From: an uncultured Prevotella sp.
Lineage (GTDB): Bacteria; Bacteroidota; Bacteroidia; Bacteroidales; Bacteroidaceae
DNA: 42,361 nt
Direction: 5' to 3'
Assembly: GCA_905235835.1 (NCBI GenBank)
Contig: CAJONQ010000015.1
Coordinates: 669-43,029, forward strand
Below, in pieces: positions 25,945 to 34,571 of the stretch; within the stretch, counting starts at the first letter, position 1; each line of letters begins with the position of its first letter. The notes below the pieces were generated by a model. That model did not search any database. It was not told where the DNA came from and worked only from the letters and a program-made list of their open reading frames with translations. The position numbers and the translations under genes are program-made.

Positions 25945-26961
25945 ATGATTAGAAAAGTACAATTTGAGAGTCAGGAGCGCCGTATCAACCAGGTTCTTGC
26001 AGCTCTGAAAGAGAATGGCATCAATAGTATTGAAGAAGCCAACGAGATTTGTGACAAAGCAGGTGTTGATCCCTATCAGATGTGTGAGGACACTCAGCGT
26101 ATCTGCTTTGAGAATGCCAAGTGGGCATACGTTTGTGGTGCCGCTATCGCTATCAAGAAGGGTGTGAAGACAGCCGCTGACGCTGCCGAGGCTATCGGTA
26201 TCGGTCTGCAGTCATTCTGTATCCCCGGAAGTGTTGCTGACGACCGTAAGGTAGGTCTTGGACATGGTAACCTCGCCGCTCGTCTGCTGCGTGAGGAGAC
26301 TGAGTGCTTCGCTTTCCTTGCCGGTCACGAGAGTTTCGCAGCCGCTGAGGGTGCTATCAAGATTGCCGAGATGGCTAACAAGGTTCGCCAGAAGCCTCTC
26401 CGTGTGATTCTGAACGGTCTTGGAAAGGACGCTGCTCAGATCATCAGCCGTATCAACGGTTTCACCTACGTACAGACCCAGTTCGACTACTTCACCTCTG
26501 AGTTGAAGATTGTCAAGGAGGTTCCTTACGGTAACAACCCCAGCCGTCTGAAGGTAAAGTGCTATGGTGCTGACGATGTTCGTGAGGGTGTTGCTATCCT
26601 GTGGCATGAGAACGTTGACGTATCCATCACGGGTAACTCAACCAACCCCACTCGCTTCCAGCACCCAGTAGCTGGTACTTACAAGAAGGAGCGCACCTTG
26701 GCTGGTAAGCCATACTTCTCTGTAGCATCTGGTGGTGGTACGGGTCGCACCCTGCACCCAGACAACATGGCTGCTGGTCCTGCTTCTTATGGCATGACTG
26801 ACACTATGGGTCGTATGCACTCTGACGCTCAGTTCGCAGGCTCTTCTTCTGTTCCTGCTCACGTAGAGATGATGGGCTTCTTAGGTATTGGTAACAACCC
26901 AATGGTAGGTGCTACCGTTGCTATCGCTGTTGCCATCGACCTCGCTCTGAACAAGAAGTAA
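25945..26961 (+). CDS. GGGtGRT protein
   Basis: 338 residues. The family signature SGGGTGRT is present near residue 270, in VASGGGTGRTLHPDNMA. The sequence also shows GLGKDAAQIISRI, SFCIPGSV and AGTYKKER, with Cys residues CEDTQRICFE. The family is widespread in anaerobes, nearly always next to an IscU-like gene, and has no assigned function. The upstream AAAGGAGG is 8 nt from the ATG, strong for a Bacteroidota gene and suggests high translation. The two genes probably form one operon. Confidence 0.9.
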   Translation: MIRKVQFESQERRINQVLAALKENGINSIEEANEICDKAGVDPYQMCEDTQRICFENAKWAYVCGAAIAIKKGVKTAADAAEAIGIGLQSFCIPGSVADDRKVGLGHGNLAARLLREETECFAFLAGHESFAAAEGAIKIAEMANKVRQKPLRVILNGLGKDAAQIISRINGFTYVQTQFDYFTSELKIVKEVPYGNNPSRLKVKCYGADDVREGVAILWHENVDVSITGNSTNPTRFQHPVAGTYKKERTLAGKPYFSVASGGGTGRTLHPDNMAAGPASYGMTDTMGRMHSDAQFAGSSSVPAHVEMMGFLGIGNNPMVGATVAIAVAIDLALNKK

Positions 26962-26968
26962 AAAGAAA

Positions 26969-27002
26969 GACAGACCCCTCTAACCTCCCCTGTGGAGGGG
27001 AG
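26969..27002. repeat. GC-rich palindromic element, copy 1
   Basis: ACCCCTCTAACCTCCCCTGT followed by GGAGGGGAGGCT: the CCTCCCCT and AGGGGAGG arms can pair. Nearly identical elements stand at 27619-27655 and 28431-28466, both inside the RluA-family gene. Confidence 0.85.
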
Positions 27003-27017
27003 GCTATGATAAGAATA

Positions 27018-27046
27018 AAGCCTCACCATATTGGTGGGGCTTTTTC
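27018..27046. terminator. Intrinsic terminator
   Basis: AAGCCTCACC-ATATT-GGTGGGGCTT, a 10-bp stem with one G-U pair, followed by TTTTTCTT on the plus strand. It ends the GGGtGRT transcript and lies before the convergent Dabb gene. A palindromic repeat (26969-27002) stands just before it. Confidence 0.85.
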
Positions 27047-27067
27047 TTGTTACCATGTTCTATATGG

Positions 27068-27373
27068 TTAGATCTCAAAATCCAGACAACTACGCTGGAC
27101 GGTGTAGGGGCGTACTTTGCCGTTAGCAACGGCAAGGTGGGCTGGATGATCTTTATAACCTTTGAGAGCCTCAGGACTCTCCAACGTACTGTCGAGCATC
27201 AGGTCTGCTGTGGAGGATGACAAACGTCCATCAATATAAACCTTACACTCCAATAGTCCTGGTACCTTACCTACCAAGCCTTCCAAACCTTCCTTAATAC
27301 CTGCCTTAACGGCTTTCTTCTCTTCTTCTGAGAGTTCTGGATTCAATGTCCAGAGAATCATGTGCTTTACCAT
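27068..27373 (-). CDS. Dabb family (stress-responsive A/B barrel) protein
   Basis: 101 residues. VKHMILWTL, the central KVPGLLECKVYID and the late YKDHPAHLAVANGKVRPY are typical of the stress-responsive alpha/beta barrel (Dabb) family, small dimeric proteins with ferredoxin-like fold. The biochemical role is not known in bacteria. It ends near a convergent terminator and its 5' side is a heptamer-type repeat, so it may share a transcript with the gene upstream on the same strand (pseudouridine synthase). Confidence 0.88.
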   Translation of the reverse strand: MVKHMILWTLNPELSEEEKKAVKAGIKEGLEGLVGKVPGLLECKVYIDGRLSSSTADLMLDSTLESPEALKGYKDHPAHLAVANGKVRPYTVQRSCLDFEI

Positions 27374-27375
27374 AC

Positions 27376-27416
27376 CTTATAAAGTTTAGAGTTTAGAGTT
27401 CAAAGTTTGGAGTTTA
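27376..27416. repeat. Heptamer-type repeat
   Basis: AAAGTTTAGAGTTTAGAGTT and further GAGTTCAAAG/GTTTGGAGTTTAGAGG units. It fills the gap between the Dabb gene and the pseudouridine synthase gene and includes the last bases of the latter. Confidence 0.8.
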
Positions 27417-28796
27417 GAGGAAGGGGGCTGGAACTTCCAAGTGCATCTCTTGCCCCGTGACGGGATGTTGGAACCATATCTGTTCGGCATGCAGGTATAG
27501 ACGGTCTGTCTTCGTACCATATAACTCATCGCCCTTGATGGGGATGCCTAATCCGTCAGGATGGGCACAATGGATGCGCAACTGGTGGGTGCGTCCTGTC
27601 TGGGGATAGAGGGCGACAAGAACCCCTCCAACCTCCCCTGATGAGGGGAGGCTTTTGAGAAACTCGTAATCTGTCACGGCACGTTTGCCGTGCTCCATAT
27701 CCACCACCTGCCGTGGACGGTTCATCGGGTCAGGACGGAGAGGTAGGGAGATGGTGCCGGTGGGAGAGTGGAGAGTGGAGAGTGGAGAATGGAGAGTGTC
27801 CAGAAGGGCGACATAGCGTTTGCGCACTTGATGTTTGATGAACTGCTGTTGCAGAGGGCAATAGACCTCCATCGACTTCGCCACGATCAACAGTCCTGAG
27901 GTCCACATATCCAGCCGATGGGCGATCACGGCATCAGGGTAACGCTGGCGCATCACCGTCTCCACACTATACTGCTCCACCCTGCCAGGAGTACTGAGCA
28001 AGCCAGACGGTTTGTTAATCACCAACAGATAGTCGTCCTCATAGACGGTCTCTATCTCCAAATGGGGGAATCCCAATGTCTCCGGGTTCACATCCACCTC
28101 CAGCCCTTGTAACATCCATGTCAGGATGGGTTTGCATTTTCCCCGGCAAGCAGGATAATAGTTCAAGTGCTGGCGCAGCTCCTCCTTGGTAGAACGCCCC
28201 CACCAGAACTCCGCCATACAGACAGGTTTCAGGTTTTGCTGATAGGCATATTGCAATAATTTGGGCGCACAACAGTCACCTGTCCCTCCTGGGGGTAATG
28301 GGAATTTACGTCGCAGTTTCTCACGACTATAATACGACTGCCAGATATCCACCAAGTCCTTGGACTTCCCTCGTGCGTTCAGTAATTGATACTGGTGGAA
28401 CAACCAAAGTTGGAGGTCTTGGGAGCGTTTAGACCCCTCCAACCTCCCCTGCTCAGGGGAGGCTATCAATGTGGATATTTTTCGCTCCTCTTGTTTGAAA
28501 TAGCCGTCAGGCTGTTGCGCGTCAAAGACGGGAGGGACGAAATAGTCCCAGTCGTTACGACCTGCCAACAACCCGCTATAGGCGGAGAGAAAGGAGACCC
28601 CCTCAGGCGTATCCACCACAAGTACCCCAAACATCTTGCCGTTATCCGCATCCTCCTTGATCTCCGCATGACTGGCAATATATGCCTGCACCTCCTTTGC
28701 CGCCAACTGGCACAACGGGTGTGGCTCGTAGCAGAACGGATAGGTGAACCGCTCCGGCTTTGGGATATCGGTATGTAAGGGATGCAACTGCTTCAT
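27414..28796 (-). CDS. RluA-family pseudouridine synthase with N-terminal extension
   Basis: 460 residues. The C-terminal half has the RluA catalytic motif AHRLDMWTSGLLIVAKS with the catalytic Asp, followed by LYPQTGRTHQLRIHCAHP. The N-terminal half (residues 1-220) is the extension found in a Bacteroidota subgroup, with an ACRGKCKPIL motif. It modifies uridines in RNA; the target is unknown. The gene contains two GC-rich palindromic elements in frame: they encode SLPSSGEVGGVL (27619-27655) and SPEQGRLEGS (28431-28466). A third simple repeat (27763-27799) adds HSPLSTLHSP. The promoter TAATTTTG lies at 28805-28812 (minus strand). Confidence 0.88.
   Translation of the reverse strand: MKQLHPLHTDIPKPERFTYPFCYEPHPLCQLAAKEVQAYIASHAEIKEDADNGKMFGVLVVDTPEGVSFLSAYSGLLAGRNDWDYFVPPVFDAQQPDGYFKQEERKISTLIASPEQGRLEGSKRSQDLQLWLFHQYQLLNARGKSKDLVDIWQSYYSREKLRRKFPLPPGGTGDCCAPKLLQYAYQQNLKPVCMAEFWWGRSTKEELRQHLNYYPACRGKCKPILTWMLQGLEVDVNPETLGFPHLEIETVYEDDYLLVINKPSGLLSTPGRVEQYSVETVMRQRYPDAVIAHRLDMWTSGLLIVAKSMEVYCPLQQQFIKHQVRKRYVALLDTLHSPLSTLHSPTGTISLPLRPDPMNRPRQVVDMEHGKRAVTDYEFLKSLPSSGEVGGVLVALYPQTGRTHQLRIHCAHPDGLGIPIKGDELYGTKTDRLYLHAEQIWFQHPVTGQEMHLEVPAPFL
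27619..27655. repeat. GC-rich palindromic element, copy 2, inside the pseudouridine synthase gene
   Basis: ACCCCTCCAACCTCCCCTGA then TGAGGGGAGGCT. Inverted arms of 8 bp. The insertion keeps the reading frame and adds about 12 residues between two conserved stretches. Confidence 0.85.
27763..27799. repeat. Heptamer-type repeat inside the pseudouridine synthase gene
   Basis: GAGAGTG repeated about five times (GAGAGTGGAGAGTGGAGAGT); encodes SPLSTLHSPT on the minus strand. In-frame insertion. Confidence 0.8.
28431..28466. repeat. GC-rich palindromic element, copy 3, inside the pseudouridine synthase gene
   Basis: ACCCCTCCAACCTCCCCTGC then TCAGGGGAGGCT, with the same arms as copies 1 and 2. The central few bases vary. 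Confidence 0.85.
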
Positions 28797-28804
28797 TTCC
28801 TGTG

Positions 28805-28864
28805 CAAAATTACGAATATTTTCTCATTTTCAACTTTCTTTTTTCAATTAAATTCGTATCTTTG
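28805..28864. promoter_or_regulatory. Divergent promoters for the pseudouridine synthase and helicase genes
   Basis: Minus strand: TTG (28831-28833), 18-nt spacer, TAATTTTG (28805-28812). Plus strand: TATCTTTG (28857-28864), with CTT at the -33 place, so weaker by pattern. The helicase ATG at 28873 follows only 8 nt after the -7 box, which implies a very short or leaderless message. Confidence 0.55.
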
Positions 28865-28872
28865 CACACTAT

Positions 28873-30777
28873 ATGAGTCAACAGGTATCACCCATACAGG
28901 CATTAGAACAACAACGGCTGCTACTCCAACTGGAGTACCAGACGGAGAAGGAGGCTTTCCGCAAACAGACGGAGGAGATGGGGGTGCAGCGAAAGGTCAA
29001 GCGGGGTGATGCATGGTGGCCCCTGAAGGTGGAGAAGAGTTATTACAACTCCCTCAACCAACTTGCCGTAGAGGTGATACGTACCTCCGACCAGGAGATT
29101 GAGCACACCTTCGAGTTTGGCAAGACGGTGGTGTTCTTCTCTTGTGAGAACCACCAGATCAAATACCTCCCCTTCACTGCCACTGTCAGTTATGTGGATG
29201 GCGACCGTATGGTGTGTATCATCCCCAATAACGGGTATCTGGTCACCATCCAGAACACACCACATCTGGGGGTACAACTCTCTTTCGACGAGACGAGTTA
29301 CCGGCTGATGTTAGAGGCGCTCGACCGTGCCATCAAAGGGAAAGGACGTATCGGATACTTGCGTGACCTCTTCTATTCCCGTCAGAAGGCAGAGACCTTT
29401 GTATTCCCACCCATGCATTTCCCTTATCTGAACCCCACCCAGGAAGAGGCTGTCAATATGGTGCTGCGGGCTAAGGATGTCGCCATCGTACATGGTCCTC
29501 CTGGTACTGGTAAGACGACGACACTGGTAGAGGCGATCCGTGAGACGTTGATGCGGGAGAGTCAAGTGCTGGTATGTGCCCAGAGTAATATGGCTGTCGA
29601 CTGGATCTCCGAGAAACTGGTGGACAGGGGTATCAACGTCCTGCGTATCGGCAACCCTACCCGTGTCAACGACAAGATGCTGTCGTTCACCTATGAGCGA
29701 CGCTTCGAGGCACACCCTGACTATCCCCACCTGTGGGCGATCCGCAAGGCGATCCGTGAACTACGTTCCCATCGTAAGCGAGGGGATGAAAAGTTCCATC
29801 AGAAGTTAGAGAGTCTGAAGGGAAGAGCCACTGAGTTGGAGATCCGTATCAATAACGAATTGTTTGGGGAGGCACGTGTCATTGCCTGTACCTTGGTAGG
29901 AGCCGCCAACCGCTTGTTGGACGGACAGAAATACGGCACCTTGTTTATTGACGAGGCGGCACAGGCGTTAGAAGCTGCCTGTTGGATACCCATCCGTCGT
30001 GCCAGTCGTGTCATCCTTGCAGGTGACCACTGTCAGTTGCCGCCCACTGTCAAGAGTATTGCCGCGTTAAAGGCAGGGTTAGGCAAGACACTGATGGAGC
30101 GTATCGTGGAGATGAAACCAGAGGTTGTCACCCTGCTGAGGATGCAGTATCGCATGAACGATGACATCATGCGTTTCTCCTCCAATTATTTCTACAACGG
30201 ACAAGTGGAGAGTGCCCCACAAGTAAAATACCGTGGTATCCTCGACCTCGACATCCCGATGGAATGGCATGACACGAACGAAATGAGGAATGAGGAATTA
30301 GAAATGAGAAATGAGAAGTTCCGTGAGGAGTTTGTGGGTGAGTCGTTCGGACGTATCAATAAGGAGGAGGCAGAGCTGACCCTGAACACCCTACAGCAGT
30401 ATTTCGAGCGCATCGGCAAGCAACGACTGTTGGACGAACGTATCGACGTAGGAATCATCTCGCCCTATCGTGCCCAGGTACAGTATCTCCGTCGCCTGCT
30501 GATGAAACGGGAGTTCTTCAAGCCCTTCCGTCGTCAGATCAGTATCAATACCGTTGACGGTTTCCAAGGACAGGAGCGTGACATCATCCTCATCTCCATG
30601 GTCCGCTCGAACGAAGAGGGACAGATCGGGTTCCTGCGTGACCTCCGCCGCATGAATGTCGCCATCACCAGAGCCCGTATGAAGGTCATCATCCTTGGTG
30701 ATGCCCCCACCCTGACACGTCATCCTTTCTACCGCCAGCTGTGGCAGTATATCCAAGAGTTACATCATCAACATTGA
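28873..30777 (+). CDS. UPF1-like superfamily 1 DNA/RNA helicase
   Basis: 634 residues. Walker A VHGPPGTGKTTTLVE (residues 207-220), motif II FIDEAAQALE, Q-like motif III GDHCQLPPTVKS, and motifs V/VI NTVDGFQGQERDIILISMVRS and RRMNVAITRARMKV. This is the UPF1/IGHMBP2-type superfamily 1B helicase found widely in Bacteroidota. The N-terminal 170 residues form a beta-barrel and stalk-like domain. A simple repeat, GAGGAATGAGGAATTAGAAA-type at 30286-30322, adds NEMRNEELEMRNEKF in a surface stretch. Convergent with the DUF4294 gene, 13 nt apart. Confidence 0.9.
   Translation: MSQQVSPIQALEQQRLLLQLEYQTEKEAFRKQTEEMGVQRKVKRGDAWWPLKVEKSYYNSLNQLAVEVIRTSDQEIEHTFEFGKTVVFFSCENHQIKYLPFTATVSYVDGDRMVCIIPNNGYLVTIQNTPHLGVQLSFDETSYRLMLEALDRAIKGKGRIGYLRDLFYSRQKAETFVFPPMHFPYLNPTQEEAVNMVLRAKDVAIVHGPPGTGKTTTLVEAIRETLMRESQVLVCAQSNMAVDWISEKLVDRGINVLRIGNPTRVNDKMLSFTYERRFEAHPDYPHLWAIRKAIRELRSHRKRGDEKFHQKLESLKGRATELEIRINNELFGEARVIACTLVGAANRLLDGQKYGTLFIDEAAQALEAACWIPIRRASRVILAGDHCQLPPTVKSIAALKAGLGKTLMERIVEMKPEVVTLLRMQYRMNDDIMRFSSNYFYNGQVESAPQVKYRGILDLDIPMEWHDTNEMRNEELEMRNEKFREEFVGESFGRINKEEAELTLNTLQQYFERIGKQRLLDERIDVGIISPYRAQVQYLRRLLMKREFFKPFRRQISINTVDGFQGQERDIILISMVRSNEEGQIGFLRDLRRMNVAITRARMKVIILGDAPTLTRHPFYRQLWQYIQELHHQH
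30286..30322. repeat. In-frame simple repeat inside the helicase gene
   Basis: GAAATGAGGAATGAGGAATT followed by AGAAATGAGAAATGAGAAG. It encodes EMRNEELEMRNEKF. Same AATGAGA-type heptamer as that at 8354-8381, in the other orientation. Confidence 0.75.
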
Positions 30778-30790
30778 TTCTTGGTAGAAC

Positions 30791-31411
30791 CTAAATCTGT
30801 CCAGCCTCTACCATCAACACGACACGTTCTGTGAGACGGTCGATACCCTCTGGGTCGTATTTCTTCTTCAGACTGGCACCAAAAGCCCATGCAAAGGCTT
30901 GGTAGAATCCTGCACGGACAGGACCGAGGAATGCTTGTATCAACTCATAACCCGAGGAGTTACTCTCACGATAAATCAGTTTAATCAACAACTTTCCTTG
31001 CGAATAAGTCAGTTTCTTCATCCGAGGCTTATACTCCTTCATGATACTCTTCTCCACCAGTTTCATGTGGACGTCCTTTGCTTTCTGGTCGGGTAGTGTC
31101 TCCAAGAACTCCGCAGTCTCCATCATGATGGCACGAGCCTCCTTGGCAATGGGTAACACAATCTTCACATTCTTCACCAGACGGTTATAAGCCTGTTGCT
31201 GTTTCTTACTACTGAACGAGATAGGAGGATAGACATAAACATTATTCATCTCCATATACTGAATACTGTCGCCATTCTCCAACACCTTACCCACCTTCAC
31301 AGTAGGTACGAAGGTAGGACTGTCGAGGTCGATGTCCTGCCGCTTCTGGTCGTTCTGGGCGAAGACACCCATTGTCACCAGCATCATGACTATCAGTAAT
31401 AATTGTCGCAT
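30791..31411 (-). CDS. DUF4294 family exported protein
   Basis: 206 residues from the ATG at 31411 (MRQLLLIVMMLVTMGVFAQN), which gives a good signal peptide; the longer frame uses TTG and overlaps the next regulatory region. YVYPPISFSSKKQQQAYNRLVKNVK, LPxAKEARAIMMET and YEL.IQAFLGPVRAGFYQAFAWAFGASLK are family features of DUF4294, a periplasmic or envelope family of unknown function in Bacteroidota. Upstream on the minus strand TACCTTCG (near 31420) could be a -7 box, one base off. Confidence 0.85.
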   Translation of the reverse strand: MRQLLLIVMMLVTMGVFAQNDQKRQDIDLDSPTFVPTVKVGKVLENGDSIQYMEMNNVYVYPPISFSSKKQQQAYNRLVKNVKIVLPIAKEARAIMMETAEFLETLPDQKAKDVHMKLVEKSIMKEYKPRMKKLTYSQGKLLIKLIYRESNSSGYELIQAFLGPVRAGFYQAFAWAFGASLKKKYDPEGIDRLTERVVLMVEAGQI

Positions 31412-31472
31412 ATCGGGTGCGAAGGTACTAATAAGTATGTAAACTACAAAAGAATTTAGGTTTTTTAATCGA

Positions 31473-31492
31473 TATACCAAACGTATGGTAGG
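31473..31492. promoter_or_regulatory. Operator copy 1, upstream of the sulfur regulator operon
   Basis: TATACC-AAACGTAT-GGTAGG: matches TATACC-N8-GGTATA except for the last two bases. It lies 21 nt before the -33 TTG (31514-31516). The same element occurs at 34557-34576 and 42067-42086 in the same position. Confidence 0.7.
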
Positions 31493-31513
31493 TGGAATAA
31501 CCGAAATGCGGTA

Positions 31514-31544
31514 TTGTATGCCTCCCCTATTCCCCTTACCTTTG
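31514..31544 (+). promoter_or_regulatory. Promoter of the LuxR regulator operon
   Basis: TTG (31514-31516), 20-nt spacer, TACCTTTG (31537-31544); the start codon follows at 31574. Confidence 0.78.
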
Positions 31545-31573
31545 CACCGTCAAACTAAATAAGACGAAGCTAT

Positions 31574-32218
31574 ATGACGAATTTTATACTTGCAGACAAT
31601 CAGGAACTGACGGCTTTTGCACTGAAGACACTCATCCGAGAGCATGAGAGTGCCACCCTACATAACGCTACTGACAAGGAGCAACTGGTGAAACAGTTGC
31701 AGGCAGAGGAGAGCAGTATTGTTCTTCTCGACTACACCTTATTTAATATAGAGGACGAGGACCAGTTACTGATTATCATCGAACGGTTCCCACATGCACA
31801 GTGGTTGATGGTGAGTGACGACCTGACAGCACCGTTAATGCGCAAACTGGTTTATACCGTCCGTAATGTAAGTATTGTGTTCAAGGACTCACCGTTTAAG
31901 TTGTTCCGCCATGCTATTGAGTATGCCATCCGTGGAGAGCGTTATCTCTGCCAGCGTGCTGCCGAAGTGCTAATCTGTCAACAGGCAGAGGAAGAGCAAC
32001 ACTCAAAAGTACTGACCCATACAGAGATAGAGATCCTACGTGGGGTAGCACAAGGGAAAACCACCAAGGAGATAGCCTACGAGCGTTTTTCCAGTGTCCA
32101 TACGGTGAATACCCATAAAAAGAACATATTCAGGAAACTGCAGGTGAATACTGCCCACGAGGCTGTGAAATACGCTTTTCGTGCCGGACTGGTAGACCCT
32201 TCAGAGTTTTATATTTAA
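31574..32218 (+). CDS. LuxR-family response regulator of the sulfur island
   Basis: 214 residues. The N-terminal receiver has Asp8, the phosphoacceptor Asp53 in VLLDYTLFN, Ser81 and Lys104 in VFKDSP, so most key residues are present; the second acidic residue is Asn9. The C-terminal LuxR helix-turn-helix is clear, in LTHTEIEILRGVAQGKTTKE and VHTVNTHKKNIFRKL. No sensor kinase is encoded nearby. It is the first gene of an operon with two Cys/Met-metabolism PLP enzymes and its promoter carries operator copy 1, so it probably controls itself and the neighbouring operons. NarL-type proteins bind inverted repeats with TAC-type half sites, which fits TATACC-N8-GGTATA. Confidence 0.85.
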   Translation: MTNFILADNQELTAFALKTLIREHESATLHNATDKEQLVKQLQAEESSIVLLDYTLFNIEDEDQLLIIIERFPHAQWLMVSDDLTAPLMRKLVYTVRNVSIVFKDSPFKLFRHAIEYAIRGERYLCQRAAEVLICQQAEEEQHSKVLTHTEIEILRGVAQGKTTKEIAYERFSSVHTVNTHKKNIFRKLQVNTAHEAVKYAFRAGLVDPSEFYI

Positions 32219-32224
32219 ACAATT

Positions 32225-33406
32225 ATGAAGAAACAGACCATTGCTATTGATACCCCTTATGTACGACCTGATGCCTATGGCTCACTGTCCGTACCTATAT
32301 ACCATAATGTCGCCTTTGAGTTTGAGGATGCCCAGCAGATGGCAGATGTTTTCTGTAACCGTATCAAGGCACCCGACTATGCCCGTGTGGAGAACCCTAC
32401 CGTGACCAACTTGGAACAGCGTGTACGTTCTTTGACGGGTGCTGCCCATGTAACCGCCTTCAACTCGGGCATGGCGGCTATCAGTAACACCCTCCTTGCT
32501 GTAGCAGCACAGGGGAAGAACATCGTGACCTCTCATCATCTCTTTGGTAACACCCTTGCCTTAGTCACCAACACCTTCTTGCGTTTTGGTGTGAAACCCC
32601 GATTGCGTGACCTGACCAACCTGCAAACAGTGGAGGATGCGATTGACGAGCATACTTGTTGTGTGTTCCTGGAGATTGTCACCAATCCGCAATTGGAGGT
32701 CGCTGATCTTCCCGTTATTGCTGAGATTGCCCATCAGAAAGGGGTTCCTGTGATTGCCGACTCAACGGTGATTCCCTTTACGGAGACACATTTGAAAGAG
32801 CTTGGCGTGGATGTGGAAGTGGTATCCAGTACGAAATACCTCTCTGGTGGTGGCACGTCACTGGGAGGACTGGTCATTGACTATGGCACCTTCCCACAGA
32901 TTAACCAGCGCATCAAGTATGAATTGTTATTTAACCTCGGTGCCTATATGACACCACAGGCAGCTTATTTACAGACATTAGGACTGGAGACCCTGGATGT
33001 ACGTTATCAGCGACAGGCAGCTAATGCGCTCGAACTGTCAAAAGTATTAAAAGAGTCTGGACTCGTAAAGGCTGTCAACTATATCGGACTGGAAGATCAT
33101 CCCTATCATGACCTTGCCCAGCGACAGTTCGGGAAGACGGCTGGTGCCATGCTGACTTTTGACCTGAAAAGCAAAGAAGAGTGTTTCCGTTTCCTCAACC
33201 GTCTGAAACTCATACACCGTGCCACCAATCTCTTCGACAACCGTACGTTGGCGATTCATCCGGCAAGCACTATCTTCGGACTCTTCTCACCTCAGCAGTT
33301 AGAAAGGATGGATGTGCGACAGACCACTATCCGCCTGTCAGTAGGACTGGAGGCCGTAGAGGATTTATTAGAGGACATTCAACAAGCATTAGGAGATGAC
33401 CTATAG
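32225..33406 (+). CDS. Cys/Met-metabolism PLP enzyme, probably O-acetylhomoserine sulfhydrylase-like
   Basis: 393 residues. The family features are YARVENPTVTNLEQRV (residues 52-67), SGMAAISNTLLA and VVSSTKYLSGGG with PLP Lys204. This group makes homocysteine or cystathionine from O-acyl-homoserine, or cleaves Met. The precise reaction cannot be read from the sequence alone: MetY-like sulfhydrylase is favoured because it sits with a sulfur-carrier system ending in a thiocarboxylate, and because a C-S lyase follows. Its stop overlaps the start of the next gene by 11 nt, and the regulator lies 6 nt upstream. Confidence 0.78.
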   Translation: MKKQTIAIDTPYVRPDAYGSLSVPIYHNVAFEFEDAQQMADVFCNRIKAPDYARVENPTVTNLEQRVRSLTGAAHVTAFNSGMAAISNTLLAVAAQGKNIVTSHHLFGNTLALVTNTFLRFGVKPRLRDLTNLQTVEDAIDEHTCCVFLEIVTNPQLEVADLPVIAEIAHQKGVPVIADSTVIPFTETHLKELGVDVEVVSSTKYLSGGGTSLGGLVIDYGTFPQINQRIKYELLFNLGAYMTPQAAYLQTLGLETLDVRYQRQAANALELSKVLKESGLVKAVNYIGLEDHPYHDLAQRQFGKTAGAMLTFDLKSKEECFRFLNRLKLIHRATNLFDNRTLAIHPASTIFGLFSPQQLERMDVRQTTIRLSVGLEAVEDLLEDIQQALGDDL

Positions 33407-34571
33407 TTTTGACAAGATCATAGACCGTCGTGGCAGTGGTGACCTAAAGCATGGAGTACTGCAAGAGCGATATGGACGTAGTGACCTGCTGCCGTTATGG
33501 GTCGCTGATATGGACTTCGAGACACCACCTTTTATCACGGAGGCATTACGACAGCGTCTTAACCACTCCTTGTTTGGCTATACGGTAGTACCTGAGGAGC
33601 TATGGACAACTATTATCCAATGGATTCATGACCATCACGAGTGGGATATACGACGTGAGTGGCTGACCTATATCCCTGGTATCGTGAAAGGAATCGGCAT
33701 GGCTGTCAACGTGTTCTCGGAAGAGGGTGACAAGGTGATTATCCAACCTCCCGTCTATCATCCTTTCCGGCTGACCCCACAGGGTAACAGTCGAAAAGTG
33801 GTTTATAATCCGTTAAGGCGACTGTCTGACGGTAGTTATGAGATGGACTTTGAGCAGTTGGAGCAAGTGACGGATGAGCATTGTAAGATACTGATACTGA
33901 GTAATCCCCATAATCCAGCAGGCATCTGTTGGAAAAGGGAGACACTTCGGCAGTTAGCACATTTCTGCTTTGAGCATCATATCCTCGTCTTGTCGGACGA
34001 GATACATAGTGACATGGCACTCTTCGGCAACCGTCATGTGCCTTTTGCCACCGTCAGTGAGGAGGCGGCACAGTGCAGCATCACTTTTGGAGCACCCTCC
34101 AAGACCTTTAATATCGCAGGAATCGTCAGCAGCTATGCTATTGTCCCTAACCCGACATTACGCCGTCGCTTCTATACCTGGTTAGAAGCGAATGAGTTGA
34201 ATGACCCTCCCCTGTTCTCACCCATCGCCACCATCGCCGCCTATCAGCATGGGGAGGAATGGCGTCAGCAGATGCTGGCGTATGTCGAGGAGAATATCCG
34301 TTTTGTGGAGAACTTTTGCAAGGAACATTTGCCAAGCATAAAACCTCTTCGCCCACAGGCATCTTTCTTAATATGGCTTGACTGCAGGGAATTAGGATTA
34401 TCGCACAGCAGACTCCTTGACCTGTTTATCAACCACGCCCGTCTCGCCCTGAATGACGGTGTGATGTTCGGACCTGGTGGCGAAGGCTTTATGCGTATGA
34501 ATGTCGGTACTCCTAGGAGTGTCCTCTTGCAGGCCTTGCTGCAGTTAGAGGCAGCATATACCAAACGTTAG
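33396..34571 (+). CDS. patB: MalY/PatB-type C-S lyase (cystathionine beta-lyase-like)
   Basis: 391 residues. LPLWVADMDFETPP, SNPHNPAG (169-176), SDEIHSDM (200-207) and FGAPSKTFNIAG with PLP Lys236 place it in the MalY/PatB class II aminotransferase-like family, which cleaves cystathionine and other cysteine S-conjugates to release thiol, ammonia and pyruvate. It overlaps the previous PLP gene by 11 nt. Operator copy 2 of the next promoter overlaps the last codons (34557-34571), so the region has a dual use. Confidence 0.85.
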   Translation: MTYSFDKIIDRRGSGDLKHGVLQERYGRSDLLPLWVADMDFETPPFITEALRQRLNHSLFGYTVVPEELWTTIIQWIHDHHEWDIRREWLTYIPGIVKGIGMAVNVFSEEGDKVIIQPPVYHPFRLTPQGNSRKVVYNPLRRLSDGSYEMDFEQLEQVTDEHCKILILSNPHNPAGICWKRETLRQLAHFCFEHHILVLSDEIHSDMALFGNRHVPFATVSEEAAQCSITFGAPSKTFNIAGIVSSYAIVPNPTLRRRFYTWLEANELNDPPLFSPIATIAAYQHGEEWRQQMLAYVEENIRFVENFCKEHLPSIKPLRPQASFLIWLDCRELGLSHSRLLDLFINHARLALNDGVMFGPGGEGFMRMNVGTPRSVLLQALLQLEAAYTKR

